Of a stretch of DNA of 9,701 bases, positions 1 to 7,165 are shown piece by piece (the first letter of the stretch is position 1; each line of letters starts with the position of its first letter). The stretch spans positions 1 through 9,701 of the forward strand of contig JAITCK010000168.1 of NCBI GenBank assembly GCA_031283115.1. Direction: 5' to 3'. The DNA is from Cellulomonadaceae bacterium. Its GTDB lineage: Bacteria > Actinomycetota > Actinomycetes > Actinomycetales > Cellulomonadaceae. Under the pieces are notes generated by a model. The model searched no databases and was not told the origin of the DNA. It saw only the letters and a program-made list of their open reading frames with translations. Both the position numbers and the translations under genes were made by a program.

Positions 1-44
1 GTAAACAAGGCCGCAACTCGCAAGCGAAGTCACGGCTCACACCG

Positions 45-1154
45 TCACAGTGCTACAGAGGCTTTGGTTGCCTTGGTGATGGTTCCCTGCGCAAGCACAC
101 GAGAACCGCGATACACCACTGCCGATTGTCCCGCTGCAACGCCTCGAAGGCCAGCGTTATCTAGCCTCAGGCGCATCTCGTCCGTTGACATGCCCTCCAC
201 CGTCGCCGCGACGGGGTTTCCGTGGGCTCGCACCTGCACGGTGAGGTCGCGGGCGTCAAGGAGGTCGGCAGGGTCGGTGTAGAGGACGAGGCCGTCGGTA
301 TCCAGTTGGTTGACGGTCAGCAGGGTTTCTGGTCCGACAACAACGACGTTGGAGTCTGTGCGCACGTCAACGACGTAGCGGGGCTTACCATCGGCGGCAG
401 GGCGGCCCAAATGGAGGCCCTTGCGTTGGCCAACAGTGAAGGCATAAGCCCCCTGGTGCTGGCCCAACTCCTTGCCGTCCACATCGACGATGGCGCCCGG
501 CTGCTCACCTAACCGTTCCCGCAGGAACCCGGCCGTGTCGCCGTCAGGAATGAAGCAGATGTCATATGAGTCCGGTTTGTGGCTGACAGGCAGGTCACGG
601 CGGGCTGATTCGGCACGCACATCATCCTTGGTGACAAAATCGCCTAGGGGGAAGAGGGCTCGGTCGAGTTTGTCTTGCCCCATGACGGCCAGCACATAGG
701 ACTGGTCTTTGTCCATGTTGCGGGCCCGGTGTAGTTGAGCTGGGCTGTTGGCGCCGTCACGGACGATTTTCGCGTAGTGGCCAGTCGCTACCGCGTCAAA
801 ACCCAAGGCCAGCGCCCGGTCAAGCAGGGTCTCAAACTTGACGTGCTCGTTGCAGCGCAGGCAAGGGTTGGGGGTGCGGCCTGCCGCGTATTCGTCCAAA
901 AAGTCTTCCACCACAGTGTCTTGGAAGGTTTCTGACAGATCCCACACGTAGAAGGGAATACCTATTTTGTCGGCGGCCCGGCGGGCGTCTAAGGCGTCTT
1001 CGATGGAGCAGCAGCCTCGTGAACCCAGGCGGGATTGGGGCCGGTCTCGCAGCAGGGCCATGTGGACACCCACCACGTCATGTCCGGCTTCAGCCGCGAG
1101 CGCCGCAGCGACGGCCGAATCGACTCCGCCTGACATGGCGGCTAGGACTCTCAT
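45..1154 (-). CDS. mnmA: tRNA-specific 2-thiouridylase MnmA (TrmU)
   Basis: A 369-residue protein, normal length for MnmA. The enzyme adenylates and then thiolates C2 of the wobble uridine (U34) in tRNAs for Lys, Glu and Gln, using sulfur passed from a cysteine desulfurase; it is cytoplasmic. Visible signatures are the N-terminal PP-loop SGGVDSA (residues 8-14) for ATP, the catalytic cysteine in PNPC (C98, followed by C101), the ATGHYAK segment (123-129), the DKDQSYVL motif (148-155), and the second catalytic cysteine in YDICFIPDGD (C200). The C98/C200 pair matches the two active-site cysteines known in E. coli MnmA. The ATG start is supported by an AGAGG Shine-Dalgarno sequence 5 nt upstream and by the PP-loop position. 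It overlaps the stop of the upstream cysteine desulfurase by 4 nt (ATGA), so the sulfur donor and user are coupled. It is the last gene seen of this leftward operon; nothing intact is visible in the 44 bases beyond its stop. Confidence 0.97.
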   Translation of the reverse strand: MRVLAAMSGGVDSAVAAALAAEAGHDVVGVHMALLRDRPQSRLGSRGCCSIEDALDARRAADKIGIPFYVWDLSETFQDTVVEDFLDEYAAGRTPNPCLRCNEHVKFETLLDRALALGFDAVATGHYAKIVRDGANSPAQLHRARNMDKDQSYVLAVMGQDKLDRALFPLGDFVTKDDVRAESARRDLPVSHKPDSYDICFIPDGDTAGFLRERLGEQPGAIVDVDGKELGQHQGAYAFTVGQRKGLHLGRPAADGKPRYVVDVRTDSNVVVVGPETLLTVNQLDTDGLVLYTDPADLLDARDLTVQVRAHGNPVAATVEGMSTDEMRLRLDNAGLRGVAAGQSAVVYRGSRVLAQGTITKATKASVAL

Positions 1155-2374
1155 GCTTTCCTCTTTTTTGCGGTGAGGCCGGAGGCTTGGCCGGCTAGTT
1201 GGGCGCGGTCAACGACGGCGGGGAGCACGTCGATGAGGGCGTCGATGTCGCTCTGGCTTGTTGCCGGGCCAAGGGAGAAGCGGAGGGCTCCGCGGGCGTC
1301 GGATTCGTCTACCCCCATGGCCAGCAGCACGTGGGAGGGGCGGGGTACTCCGGCCTGGCAGGCTGAGCCGGTGGAAGCTTCCACGCCGTGGGAGTCCAGC
1401 AGGTAGAGCAGGGAGTCGCCTTCGCAGCCGGGGAAGGTGAAGTGGGCGTTAGCGGGCAGGCGCAGCAGCCCTGCCGGGTCAGGCCCGCGCAGGACGGCGT
1501 CGGGAATGGCGGCACGCACGCGGGCTACCAGGTTGTCGCGCAAGGCCGCCAGGTGGGCGGCCCGGTCGTCAAGGGCGCCGACAGCGTCGGCAACAGCGAC
1601 AGCGAAGGAGCGGATGCCAGGGGCGTCCAGAGTTCCCGACCGCACGCCCCGTTCTTGCCCGCCCCCATGCTGGACGGCCTGAATAGCCAGGTCACGGGTG
1701 GCGATAAGGGCGCCCACGCCGATAGGTCCGCCACACTTGTGGGCGGTCACTGTCATGGCGTCAGCCCCGCAGGCTGCGAAGTCGACGGGGATTTGGCCCA
1801 CGGCCTGGACGGCGTCAGTGTGGACGGGCACCCCGTAACGGTGGGCCAGGCGAACCACCTCGTGAATGGGCTGGATGGTGCCCACCTCGTTGTTGGCCCA
1901 CATGACGGAGACCAGAGCTGTCGCCTGTCCCCCATCGTCGAGCAGGCCCGCCTCAAGTTCGTCCCTCACAGCATCCAAGTCGATGAACCCATCACCGTCT
2001 ACAGGCAGCAGCACAATCTCAGCGCCCGCATGTTCGGCCAGCCAAAAAGCCGGATCGAGCACGGCATGATGCTCAATGGCGGAAACCAGCACCCGGGTTC
2101 GTCGGGCGTCTTGGGCGCGCCGCCCCCAAAAGATGCCCTTGATAGCCAGGTTGTCAGCCTCCGTGCCACCGGAAGTGAACACCACCTCTGAGGGGCGCGC
2201 ACCCAACACTGAGGCGATAGTTTCGCGGGACTCTTCGACCACCCGTCGGGCCGCCCGACCGGACGTGTGCAGAGACGACGGGTTGCCAGGTTTGAGGGCT
2301 TCATCCGCGTAGGCGTCAAGGGCCGCCTGAGTCATCGGCGTAGTCGAAGCGTGATCCAGGTAGGCGACGGTCAT
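1151..2374 (-). CDS. Cysteine desulfurase, NifS/IscS family (class V aminotransferase fold)
   Basis: A 407-residue PLP enzyme converting L-cysteine to alanine with a protein-bound persulfide, which feeds tRNA thiolation, Fe-S cluster assembly or other sulfur routes. Seen in order: the N-terminal YLDHASTTP (residues 5-13); FTSGGTEADNLAIKG (66-80) of the PLP phosphate site; EHHAVLD (101-107) with the conserved His; HTDAVQ (185-190) with the PLP-pairing Asp187; TAHKCGGPIGVGAL (210-223) with the Schiff-base Lys213; GGGQERGVRSGT (237-248); and the persulfide loop SACQAG with catalytic Cys339. Its place directly before mnmA, sharing ATGA, suggests it is the main sulfur donor to MnmA. It resembles the actinobacterial desulfurase beside trmU (called iscS in mycobacteria). 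No iscU or sufU scaffold is nearby, so I do not assign iscS firmly. The ATG also overlaps the etfA stop, with no strong Shine-Dalgarno, as expected for coupled reinitiation. The basic tail KKRKA is unremarkable. Confidence 0.95.
   Translation of the reverse strand: MTVAYLDHASTTPMTQAALDAYADEALKPGNPSSLHTSGRAARRVVEESRETIASVLGARPSEVVFTSGGTEADNLAIKGIFWGRRAQDARRTRVLVSAIEHHAVLDPAFWLAEHAGAEIVLLPVDGDGFIDLDAVRDELEAGLLDDGGQATALVSVMWANNEVGTIQPIHEVVRLAHRYGVPVHTDAVQAVGQIPVDFAACGADAMTVTAHKCGGPIGVGALIATRDLAIQAVQHGGGQERGVRSGTLDAPGIRSFAVAVADAVGALDDRAAHLAALRDNLVARVRAAIPDAVLRGPDPAGLLRLPANAHFTFPGCEGDSLLYLLDSHGVEASTGSACQAGVPRPSHVLLAMGVDESDARGALRFSLGPATSQSDIDALIDVLPAVVDRAQLAGQASGLTAKKRKA
1160..1165 (-). promoter_or_regulatory. 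Shine-Dalgarno sequence of mnmA
   Basis: The minus strand reads AAGAGG followed by 5 nt and then the mnmA ATG. It lies inside the last codons (Lys-Lys-Arg-Lys-Ala) of the upstream cysteine desulfurase. It is the clearest ribosome binding site in the leftward operon and settles the mnmA start. Confidence 0.75.
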
Positions 2375-3396
2375 GCGGAACCGGCAGCCTTTTTCGCTTC
2401 AGTGACAGCAGCAACGGTGGCAGGGAGTACGGCAGCCACATCGCCGAGAACAGCCAGGTTGCTGAGTTCAACAATGGGGGCTTCCGGGTCGTTGACAATG
2501 GAAATAATGTGTCCAGCCCCCTGGATCCCGGCCACATGGTGGGGGGCACCAGAGATGCCCGCAGCCACATAGAGGGCGGGGGCGATGGTGACACCCGTCT
2601 GCCCGATGAACCGGTCAAAATGCCCGTCATGGACAATGTCACGAGTAGCACCCACGGCAGCGTCCAAGGCGTCAGCCAGGGCATACACGTCCGTAAAGTC
2701 GCCGCCGGTGCCACGGCCTCCAGCAACAACGGCAGCCGCTTCTTCCAGGGAGGGCCGGTCAGAGGCTCGCGGTTTGACCTCCCGGGACAAGACAGTCACC
2801 TTGGGTGCGGGCGGATCCACGATGACGGCTTCCACCTCCGGGTGGGTGGGCGTGGCGGCAGGCTCCACGGTCACGGCCCCAGAGGCGACAGTGACCACGG
2901 CAGGGTCGGTGATGATGTCCACGGTGCCGTTCCAGGCGCCACCGAAAGAATGTTTAGTAGCCCGCAGAACCTTTTTCCCGTCGCCTTCGCCACCAGCCCA
3001 GGTCAAGGAGGTGGCGTCGGTGACGAGACCTGCCCCCAGACGGGCGGCAGCCACAGCGGCAATCTCTTTAGCGGCGAAACCTGTCGGGCAGAGCAACACG
3101 TCGGCGTGGATGCGTTGGGCGACAGTCACGGCGATAGCGGCAATGGAGTTGGTGGTTCGGTGGGCGTCCACAGGCAGGCTGGTGGGCAGTTGAGCCTGGT
3201 GAACAGTACGCACACCCAACGCCCCCAAGGCGGCCAAGGCTTCGACGCTGGGCGACCCCATCGTGAAAACGTCAACATGGCCCAAGGTCCGGCCCAAGGT
3301 GATGAGTTCGGCAGTCACCGGGCGAACAGCGTCCACGCGGGGGCCGTCCGGGCTGGGGGTGGAATCGAGTTGGACAAGAACAGCGGGGGTGCTCAT
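2371..3396 (-). CDS. etfA: Electron transfer flavoprotein alpha subunit (EtfA/FixB)
   Basis: A 341-residue protein, slightly longer than the usual roughly 310-330. EtfA and EtfB form a soluble heterodimer; the alpha C-terminal domain binds FAD and shuttles electrons from dehydrogenases to quinone-linked or other acceptors. The N-terminal Rossmann-like half (about 1-190) includes ADVLLCPTGFAAKEIAAVAAARLGAG-type sequence around residues 98-123. The FAD domain starts near 205 and shows VAGGRGTGGDF (224-234), GATRDIVHDG (249-258) with Arg252, IGQTGVTIAP (264-273) with Thr267, LYVAAGISGAPHHVAGI (275-291) and NDPEAPI (302-308). Arg252 and Thr267 align with FAD-contacting residues of characterised ETFs. 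The usual Ile-Gln-His in the signature reads Pro-His-His here. The ATG overlaps the etfB stop by 4 nt. A GGGA sequence about 11 nt upstream is a weak ribosome site, so coupling probably matters. Confidence 0.94.
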   Translation of the reverse strand: MSTPAVLVQLDSTPSPDGPRVDAVRPVTAELITLGRTLGHVDVFTMGSPSVEALAALGALGVRTVHQAQLPTSLPVDAHRTTNSIAAIAVTVAQRIHADVLLCPTGFAAKEIAAVAAARLGAGLVTDATSLTWAGGEGDGKKVLRATKHSFGGAWNGTVDIITDPAVVTVASGAVTVEPAATPTHPEVEAVIVDPPAPKVTVLSREVKPRASDRPSLEEAAAVVAGGRGTGGDFTDVYALADALDAAVGATRDIVHDGHFDRFIGQTGVTIAPALYVAAGISGAPHHVAGIQGAGHIISIVNDPEAPIVELSNLAVLGDVAAVLPATVAAVTEAKKAAGSA

Positions 3397-4244
3397 ACGA
3401 GATCATGTCCCTTCAAATAGTCGACGATAGCGGCTGCGGCAACCTGGCCGTCACCAGCATCTTTGACAACATTCACGTCAGGGCGGGGTGGCCGCTGGGC
3501 CGTCTCCACGATGGAGGCACGGGCACCAGCCACTCCCAAGCAGTCAGCACCCGCTACAGCAGACTCTTCAAAGAAGGGCTCAATGTCGGCCACAGTCCAC
3601 TGCTCTACCGGCTGCTTACGGGCGGCCATAATGAGTTTGAAGTTGGCCAGGCGAGGCGTGTTGGCTGCATCAGAAACAGACACCACCGCAGGCAGGGGGG
3701 CACTCAGGCGGGCCACCACGTCATCGGTTTCCCGGGTGATCGTCAACGCCAAAGCGTCAGCAGAAAGTTCCACAGCAGTGGCGTGGGTGAGTTGCGGCCA
3801 ACCCAACTCTTCAGCCAGCAGGGCCGGAACCACCGACCCCAACCCGTCCAAAGCCGTCATCCCGGCGATCACCGCGTCGATAGGCGCATCCTCACCCAGG
3901 CGGCGGATAGTGGCCGCCAGGGCCGCCGTCGTGCCGAAATAATCCGACCCGACCAAGGCCTCATCGGCTAGGCGGATACCGCGACCCGCCCCCAACTGGA
4001 AGGCCTTTTTTACCGCCAGATCGCCCCCCTCAGGGGCCATCGTCACAGCGATAACTTCGCTGGCCTGGCGGTCTGCCTCATCGGGCAGGGCTTCAATCAG
4101 TTGCAAGGCAGCCTCAACGGCATTCTCGTCAATCTCGTTGAGCACCCCCTCCGCAGCCTCACGGACGGCCCTACCATCAGCGAAACGACGCTCAGAAGTG
4201 AGATCGGGAACATACTTGAGCAAAACAACAATACGCACGGCCAA
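3393..4244 (-). CDS. etfB: Electron transfer flavoprotein beta subunit (EtfB/FixA)
   Basis: About 283 residues (family usually 250-280). The beta subunit partners EtfA and normally holds AMP (or a second FAD in bifurcating types) and docks onto dehydrogenases. Visible hallmarks are the first strand VRIVVLLKYVPD (3-14), NEIDENAVEAAL (36-47), MAPEGGDLAVKKAFQLGAGRG-like sequence around 69-89, GMTALDGLGSVVPALLAEELG (128-148), and the C-terminal block LPAVVSV (184-190) / NTPRLANFKLIMAARKQPV (195-213). The residue-42 region is the usual anchor for alpha/beta packing. The first gene of the leftward operon, it faces glgX across a 91-bp gap. The start shown is TTG at 4244, with GGGG 8 nt upstream. A GTG two codons later (4238) would give the more typical MRIVVLLKYVPD and is an equally fair choice. 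Stop overlaps the etfA start (ATGA). Confidence 0.93.
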   Translation of the reverse strand: MAVRIVVLLKYVPDLTSERRFADGRAVREAAEGVLNEIDENAVEAALQLIEALPDEADRQASEVIAVTMAPEGGDLAVKKAFQLGAGRGIRLADEALVGSDYFGTTAALAATIRRLGEDAPIDAVIAGMTALDGLGSVVPALLAEELGWPQLTHATAVELSADALALTITRETDDVVARLSAPLPAVVSVSDAANTPRLANFKLIMAARKQPVEQWTVADIEPFFEESAVAGADCLGVAGARASIVETAQRPPRPDVNVVKDAGDGQVAAAAIVDYLKGHDLV

Positions 4245-4335
4245 TCACACTACCCCGTCAAACGAATAACACACGATGACAAGACACACGGCGCGCTACA
4301 CGTGACACTGAGAGCGCCAGGCAGACAATGGTCAC
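4245..4335. promoter_or_regulatory. Divergent intergenic region between etfB and glgX operons
   Basis: This 91-bp gap separates two head-to-head operons, so it should hold one or both promoters. It is the only stretch in the window whose composition is clearly unlike coding sequence, being rich in ACAC/GTGT steps. I see a direct repeat ACACACG at 4269-4275 and 4284-4290, a related TACACG at 4297-4302, and a palindromic CACGTG at 4299-4304. On the plus strand ATGACA (4276-4281) resembles a -35 box, but the best following -10 (TACACG) sits only 15 nt away. No convincing sigma-70-type pair is visible on either strand. Promoter function is inferred from layout only. Confidence 0.4.
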
Positions 4336-6660
4336 ATGAACGCGCGCGCTGACGATCTTGGGGCATCACGCCCAGTAGTGCGCCCGCTGACGCGGCCCAC
4401 CGCCCGCCGGTCGCACGTTCCCCCGCTAGGCGTCCACGCCAACGATTCCGGCGTTGACGCAGCCATTGTCGCTACGCACGCCACAGGCGTTGAACTCTGC
4501 CTCATCGACATCGTTGAACCCGACCTACCCGACAACGACCCCAACCGCTACACCGAACGCCGCGTCGCCCTCCACGGCCCCACCTACGGTGTATGGCACG
4601 GGCACGTTCCCGGCGTCAAACCAGGTCAACGCTACGGATTCCGCGTTCACGGCCCCTGGGATCCAGCCAACGGCCAGCGGCACAACCCCTACAAACTCCT
4701 CATCGACCCCTACGCACGTGGCCTCGTCGGCAACCTCACCTACGGCCCCGAAACCGTGGGCACCGAATCCATGCAACGCGGCGTCAGCGGCCCCGACGCC
4801 CGATGGTGGGTGGGTGACATCTACGGTGACATGGACACCATCGACTCCCTGCCCTACGTGCCCCACTGTGTAGTGATGCCGCAGTGGACTCCCCCGCCAC
4901 CCCTGACTCGCCCCCGCGTGCCCTGGGACGAAACCGTCATCTATGAAGCCCACGTTCGCGGGTTCACCCTGCTCAACGAAGACATCCCCGCAAACCTGCG
5001 CGGAACTTATGCGGGCCTCGCCCACCCGGCAACCATCGCCCACCTCAAATCTTTAGGCGTCACCACCCTAGAACTCCTGCCCATCCACGCCATCTGCTCA
5101 GAACCCCGACTCAACGCCCACGGCCTCACCAACTATTGGGGCTATTCCACGCTAGGGTTTTTCGCCCCCGAACCCAGTTACGCCACCCAAGCCTCACAAA
5201 AAGCCGGGCCCGCAGCCGTCCTTGATGAGGTTCGCGGCATGGTCTCCCTGCTCCACAAGGCAGGCATCGAAGTCATCCTCGACGTGGTGTACAACCACAC
5301 CTGCGAAGGCGGCGGCGATCAACTCCACGTCTCCTGGCGCGGCCTTGACGCAGCCATGTACTACCTGCGCAACAACGCCACCCCGTCAAGCCTCATCGAC
5401 GTGACCGGCTGCGGCAACTCCCTCAACTTCCAAAAAATGCGGGTCGTGCAGATGACCCTCGACTCCCTGCGCTACTGGGCCAACGACATCGGCGTAGACG
5501 GCTTCCGCTTCGACCTGGCCGTCACCCTGGGACGCGGCGCCTACGGATTCGAACAAGACCACCCCTTCCTGGTCGCCCTCCAAACCGACCCCCTGCTCAA
5601 CAACCTCAAACTCATCGCCGAACCCTGGGACGTGGGCGCAGGTGGCTGGCAAACCGGCTCCTTCCCCGCCCCGATGGCCGAATGGAACGACCGCTTCCGC
5701 GACGCCATGCGCACCTTCTGGCTGGCCTCCCCCGCCATCGGCCAATACGGGCGAACCATGGAACCTATCCACCAGATGGCAACCCGTATGGCCGGTTCAA
5801 TCGACCTTTTTGGGAAAACCGACCCGCCACTCATGCGCGGCCCCGTAGCCTCCATCAACTACATCACCGCCCACGACGGCTTCACCCTGGCCGACCTGGT
5901 CACCTACGACACCAAACACAACTGGGCCAACGGAGAAGACAACAACGACGGCGCAGGCCACAACCTGTCATGGAACCACGGCATCGAAGGCACCCCAGAA
6001 ACTGCCGCCAACCTCACGCCCCCCACCTCACCCGCCTGGAAAACCGTGCTGCCCGCCCGGCGTAAATCCCAACGCAACCTCCTGGCCATGCTGCTGCTGT
6101 CCGCAGGCACCCCCATGATCACTGCCGGAGACGAGTTCTCCCGCACCCAAGAAGGAAACAACAACGCCTACGCCCAAGACACCCCCGTGTCCTGGGTGCA
6201 TTGGGACCACAACGACGACGCAAAAAACTTGCTCGCCACCACCAAATTCCTCCTTCAACTGCGCCGCGACCACGCCGCCCTACGTGCCGACTCCTTCTAT
6301 CAAGGCACCCAACGCCCCGGCGAAACCGTGGCCGACCTGCTCTGGTTCACCGAAGACGGCAACCTCATGGATCAGAAAGCGTGGGAACAAAACGGCAGGC
6401 GAGTTGTTCAAATGCTGCGCCCCGGCCCCGACAACCAAGACGTTGACGTGCTGATGGTCATCAACGGCCTCCTCGACCAAGTGACTTTCTCCCTGCCCAC
6501 CCCCCTCGAAGGGGCAGGAAAATGGGCTTTGACGTGGAGTTCCACCTGGGAAAACCCTGACGACGCCCCCGCCAACCGTATCCCTCGAGGCGGCAACGCC
6601 AAACTCGACCCCCTGTGCGTCCAAGTGTTCCTGGCCGAAAGAAAAACAACCGACAGTTAA
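4336..6660 (+). CDS. glgX: Glycogen debranching enzyme GlgX (isoamylase-type, GH13)
   Basis: A 774-residue enzyme that hydrolyses alpha-1,6 branch points in glycogen or related alpha-glucan, releasing short linear chains. Layout: a 28-residue Arg/Pro-rich tail; a CBM48-like beta-sandwich starting near residue 29 with VELCLID (52-58) and PGQRYGFRVHGPWDP (96-110); then the GH13 barrel from about 198 (DETVIYEAHVRGF). The four GH13 regions are clear: DVVYNH (316-321), GFRFDLA (389-395, nucleophile Asp393), IAEPWD (427-432, acid/base Glu429) and TAHDGFT (511-517, Asp514). LRGTYAGLAHP (221-231), ANGEDNNDGAGHNLSWN (531-547) and GTPMITAGDE (591-600) are typical of the GlgX/TreX group. The ATG lacks a good Shine-Dalgarno sequence; a GTG at 4378 (residue 15) is an alternative. 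It leads a rightward set with glgE and treS, where it may trim glucan built by GlgE or release substrates for recycling. Confidence 0.95.
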   Translation: MNARADDLGASRPVVRPLTRPTARRSHVPPLGVHANDSGVDAAIVATHATGVELCLIDIVEPDLPDNDPNRYTERRVALHGPTYGVWHGHVPGVKPGQRYGFRVHGPWDPANGQRHNPYKLLIDPYARGLVGNLTYGPETVGTESMQRGVSGPDARWWVGDIYGDMDTIDSLPYVPHCVVMPQWTPPPPLTRPRVPWDETVIYEAHVRGFTLLNEDIPANLRGTYAGLAHPATIAHLKSLGVTTLELLPIHAICSEPRLNAHGLTNYWGYSTLGFFAPEPSYATQASQKAGPAAVLDEVRGMVSLLHKAGIEVILDVVYNHTCEGGGDQLHVSWRGLDAAMYYLRNNATPSSLIDVTGCGNSLNFQKMRVVQMTLDSLRYWANDIGVDGFRFDLAVTLGRGAYGFEQDHPFLVALQTDPLLNNLKLIAEPWDVGAGGWQTGSFPAPMAEWNDRFRDAMRTFWLASPAIGQYGRTMEPIHQMATRMAGSIDLFGKTDPPLMRGPVASINYITAHDGFTLADLVTYDTKHNWANGEDNNDGAGHNLSWNHGIEGTPETAANLTPPTSPAWKTVLPARRKSQRNLLAMLLLSAGTPMITAGDEFSRTQEGNNNAYAQDTPVSWVHWDHNDDAKNLLATTKFLLQLRRDHAALRADSFYQGTQRPGETVADLLWFTEDGNLMDQKAWEQNGRRVVQMLRPGPDNQDVDVLMVINGLLDQVTFSLPTPLEGAGKWALTWSSTWENPDDAPANRIPRGGNAKLDPLCVQVFLAERKTTDS

Positions 6661-6739
6661 GCCCGCCCTGACGTTAGCCGGACAGGTCGGGTTGCGCCTT
6701 GCTGTCGCTTGAAAGCGGGGGCGTCGATAGCGTTGACCC
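6661..6739 (+). other. Short glgX-glgE intergenic spacer
   Basis: These 79 bases lie between two co-directional genes of the same pathway. I find no hairpin followed by a T-run, so no intrinsic terminator, and no convincing promoter boxes. The only structure noticed is a tiny CGCT-TGAA-AGCG stem at about 6706-6717. A G-run just after it (6717-6721) is 18 nt before the glgE GTG, too far to be a normal ribosome site. Read-through from glgX into glgE is therefore likely. Confidence 0.35.
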
Positions 6740-7165
6740 GTGACAACTGACGCGCCCGTGCCCACCACGCCCACCGCCCCCGTCTCTGACGCTGCGCCCC
6801 CTTCCGCCCCCGCTGTTACACCAGTGACTGCGGCAGCACCCGCGCCGACTAAGGCAGCCCCAACGAAGCCCGCCGCAGATACACCGGCACAACCTGCGGC
6901 AGTCCCGACCACAGCGCCTGCCACGCCTGAACCTGCGGCAGCAGCGGCGCCCGCCGTCAAAGAGGCCGTCGCAGCGACACCGCCGACTCCTGTCACAGCA
7001 GAAAAGCCTGTCGCGGCGAAAGCCGTTACAGCAGCGCCTACTGCGGCGGAAAAACCTGCCGCAGCAACCCCAACGGCGCCAGTGAAAACCCTGCCTGCCC
7101 CCGGCGAACCCACCAGCCACCTCACCCCCGTACTCACCCCCAACGCCCCTGCCGTGCCCACGCCG
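6740..7165 (+). other. Low-complexity Ala/Pro/Thr-rich segment encoding the GlgE N-terminal tail
   Basis: About 142 codons are made almost wholly of Ala, Pro, Thr and Val, with about seven Lys and eight acidic residues, so the tail is near neutral. Partly repeated phrases occur: TAEKPVAAK (86-94) against TAAEKPAAA (101-109), and several PTxP or PAxP steps. Codon choice is mixed (GCA, GCG, ACA and CCT are frequent), unlike glgX, which strongly prefers GCC and CCC for the same residues. The frame stays open throughout and joins the conserved GlgE body without a break, which supports its being translated. The likely form is a flexible linker-like tail. Confidence 0.7.

Noticed and set aside
1..44. 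Possible terminator after mnmA
   Set aside because: Only a short bulged stem (about 16-30) is visible, with no following T-run on the minus strand, and the window ends too soon to judge.
1388..2191. Plus-strand open frame of 267 codons opposite the cysteine desulfurase
   Set aside because: It is antisense to a gene with all catalytic residues intact, and the translated sequence matches no family I recognise.
2509..3420. Plus-strand open frame of 303 codons opposite etfA
   Set aside because: It lies wholly antisense to a well-supported etfA and has Gly/His-rich composition with no recognisable fold. It is a normal high-G+C shadow frame.
4276..4302. Candidate promoter ATGACA / TACACG upstream of glgX
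   Set aside because: The spacer is 15 nt rather than about 17 and the -10 match is poor, so it is not listed as a promoter.
6740..7165. GlgE tail as a signal peptide or cell-wall-spanning region
   Set aside because: There is no hydrophobic core, no positively charged n-region, no cleavage site and no LPXTG. GlgE substrates are cytoplasmic.
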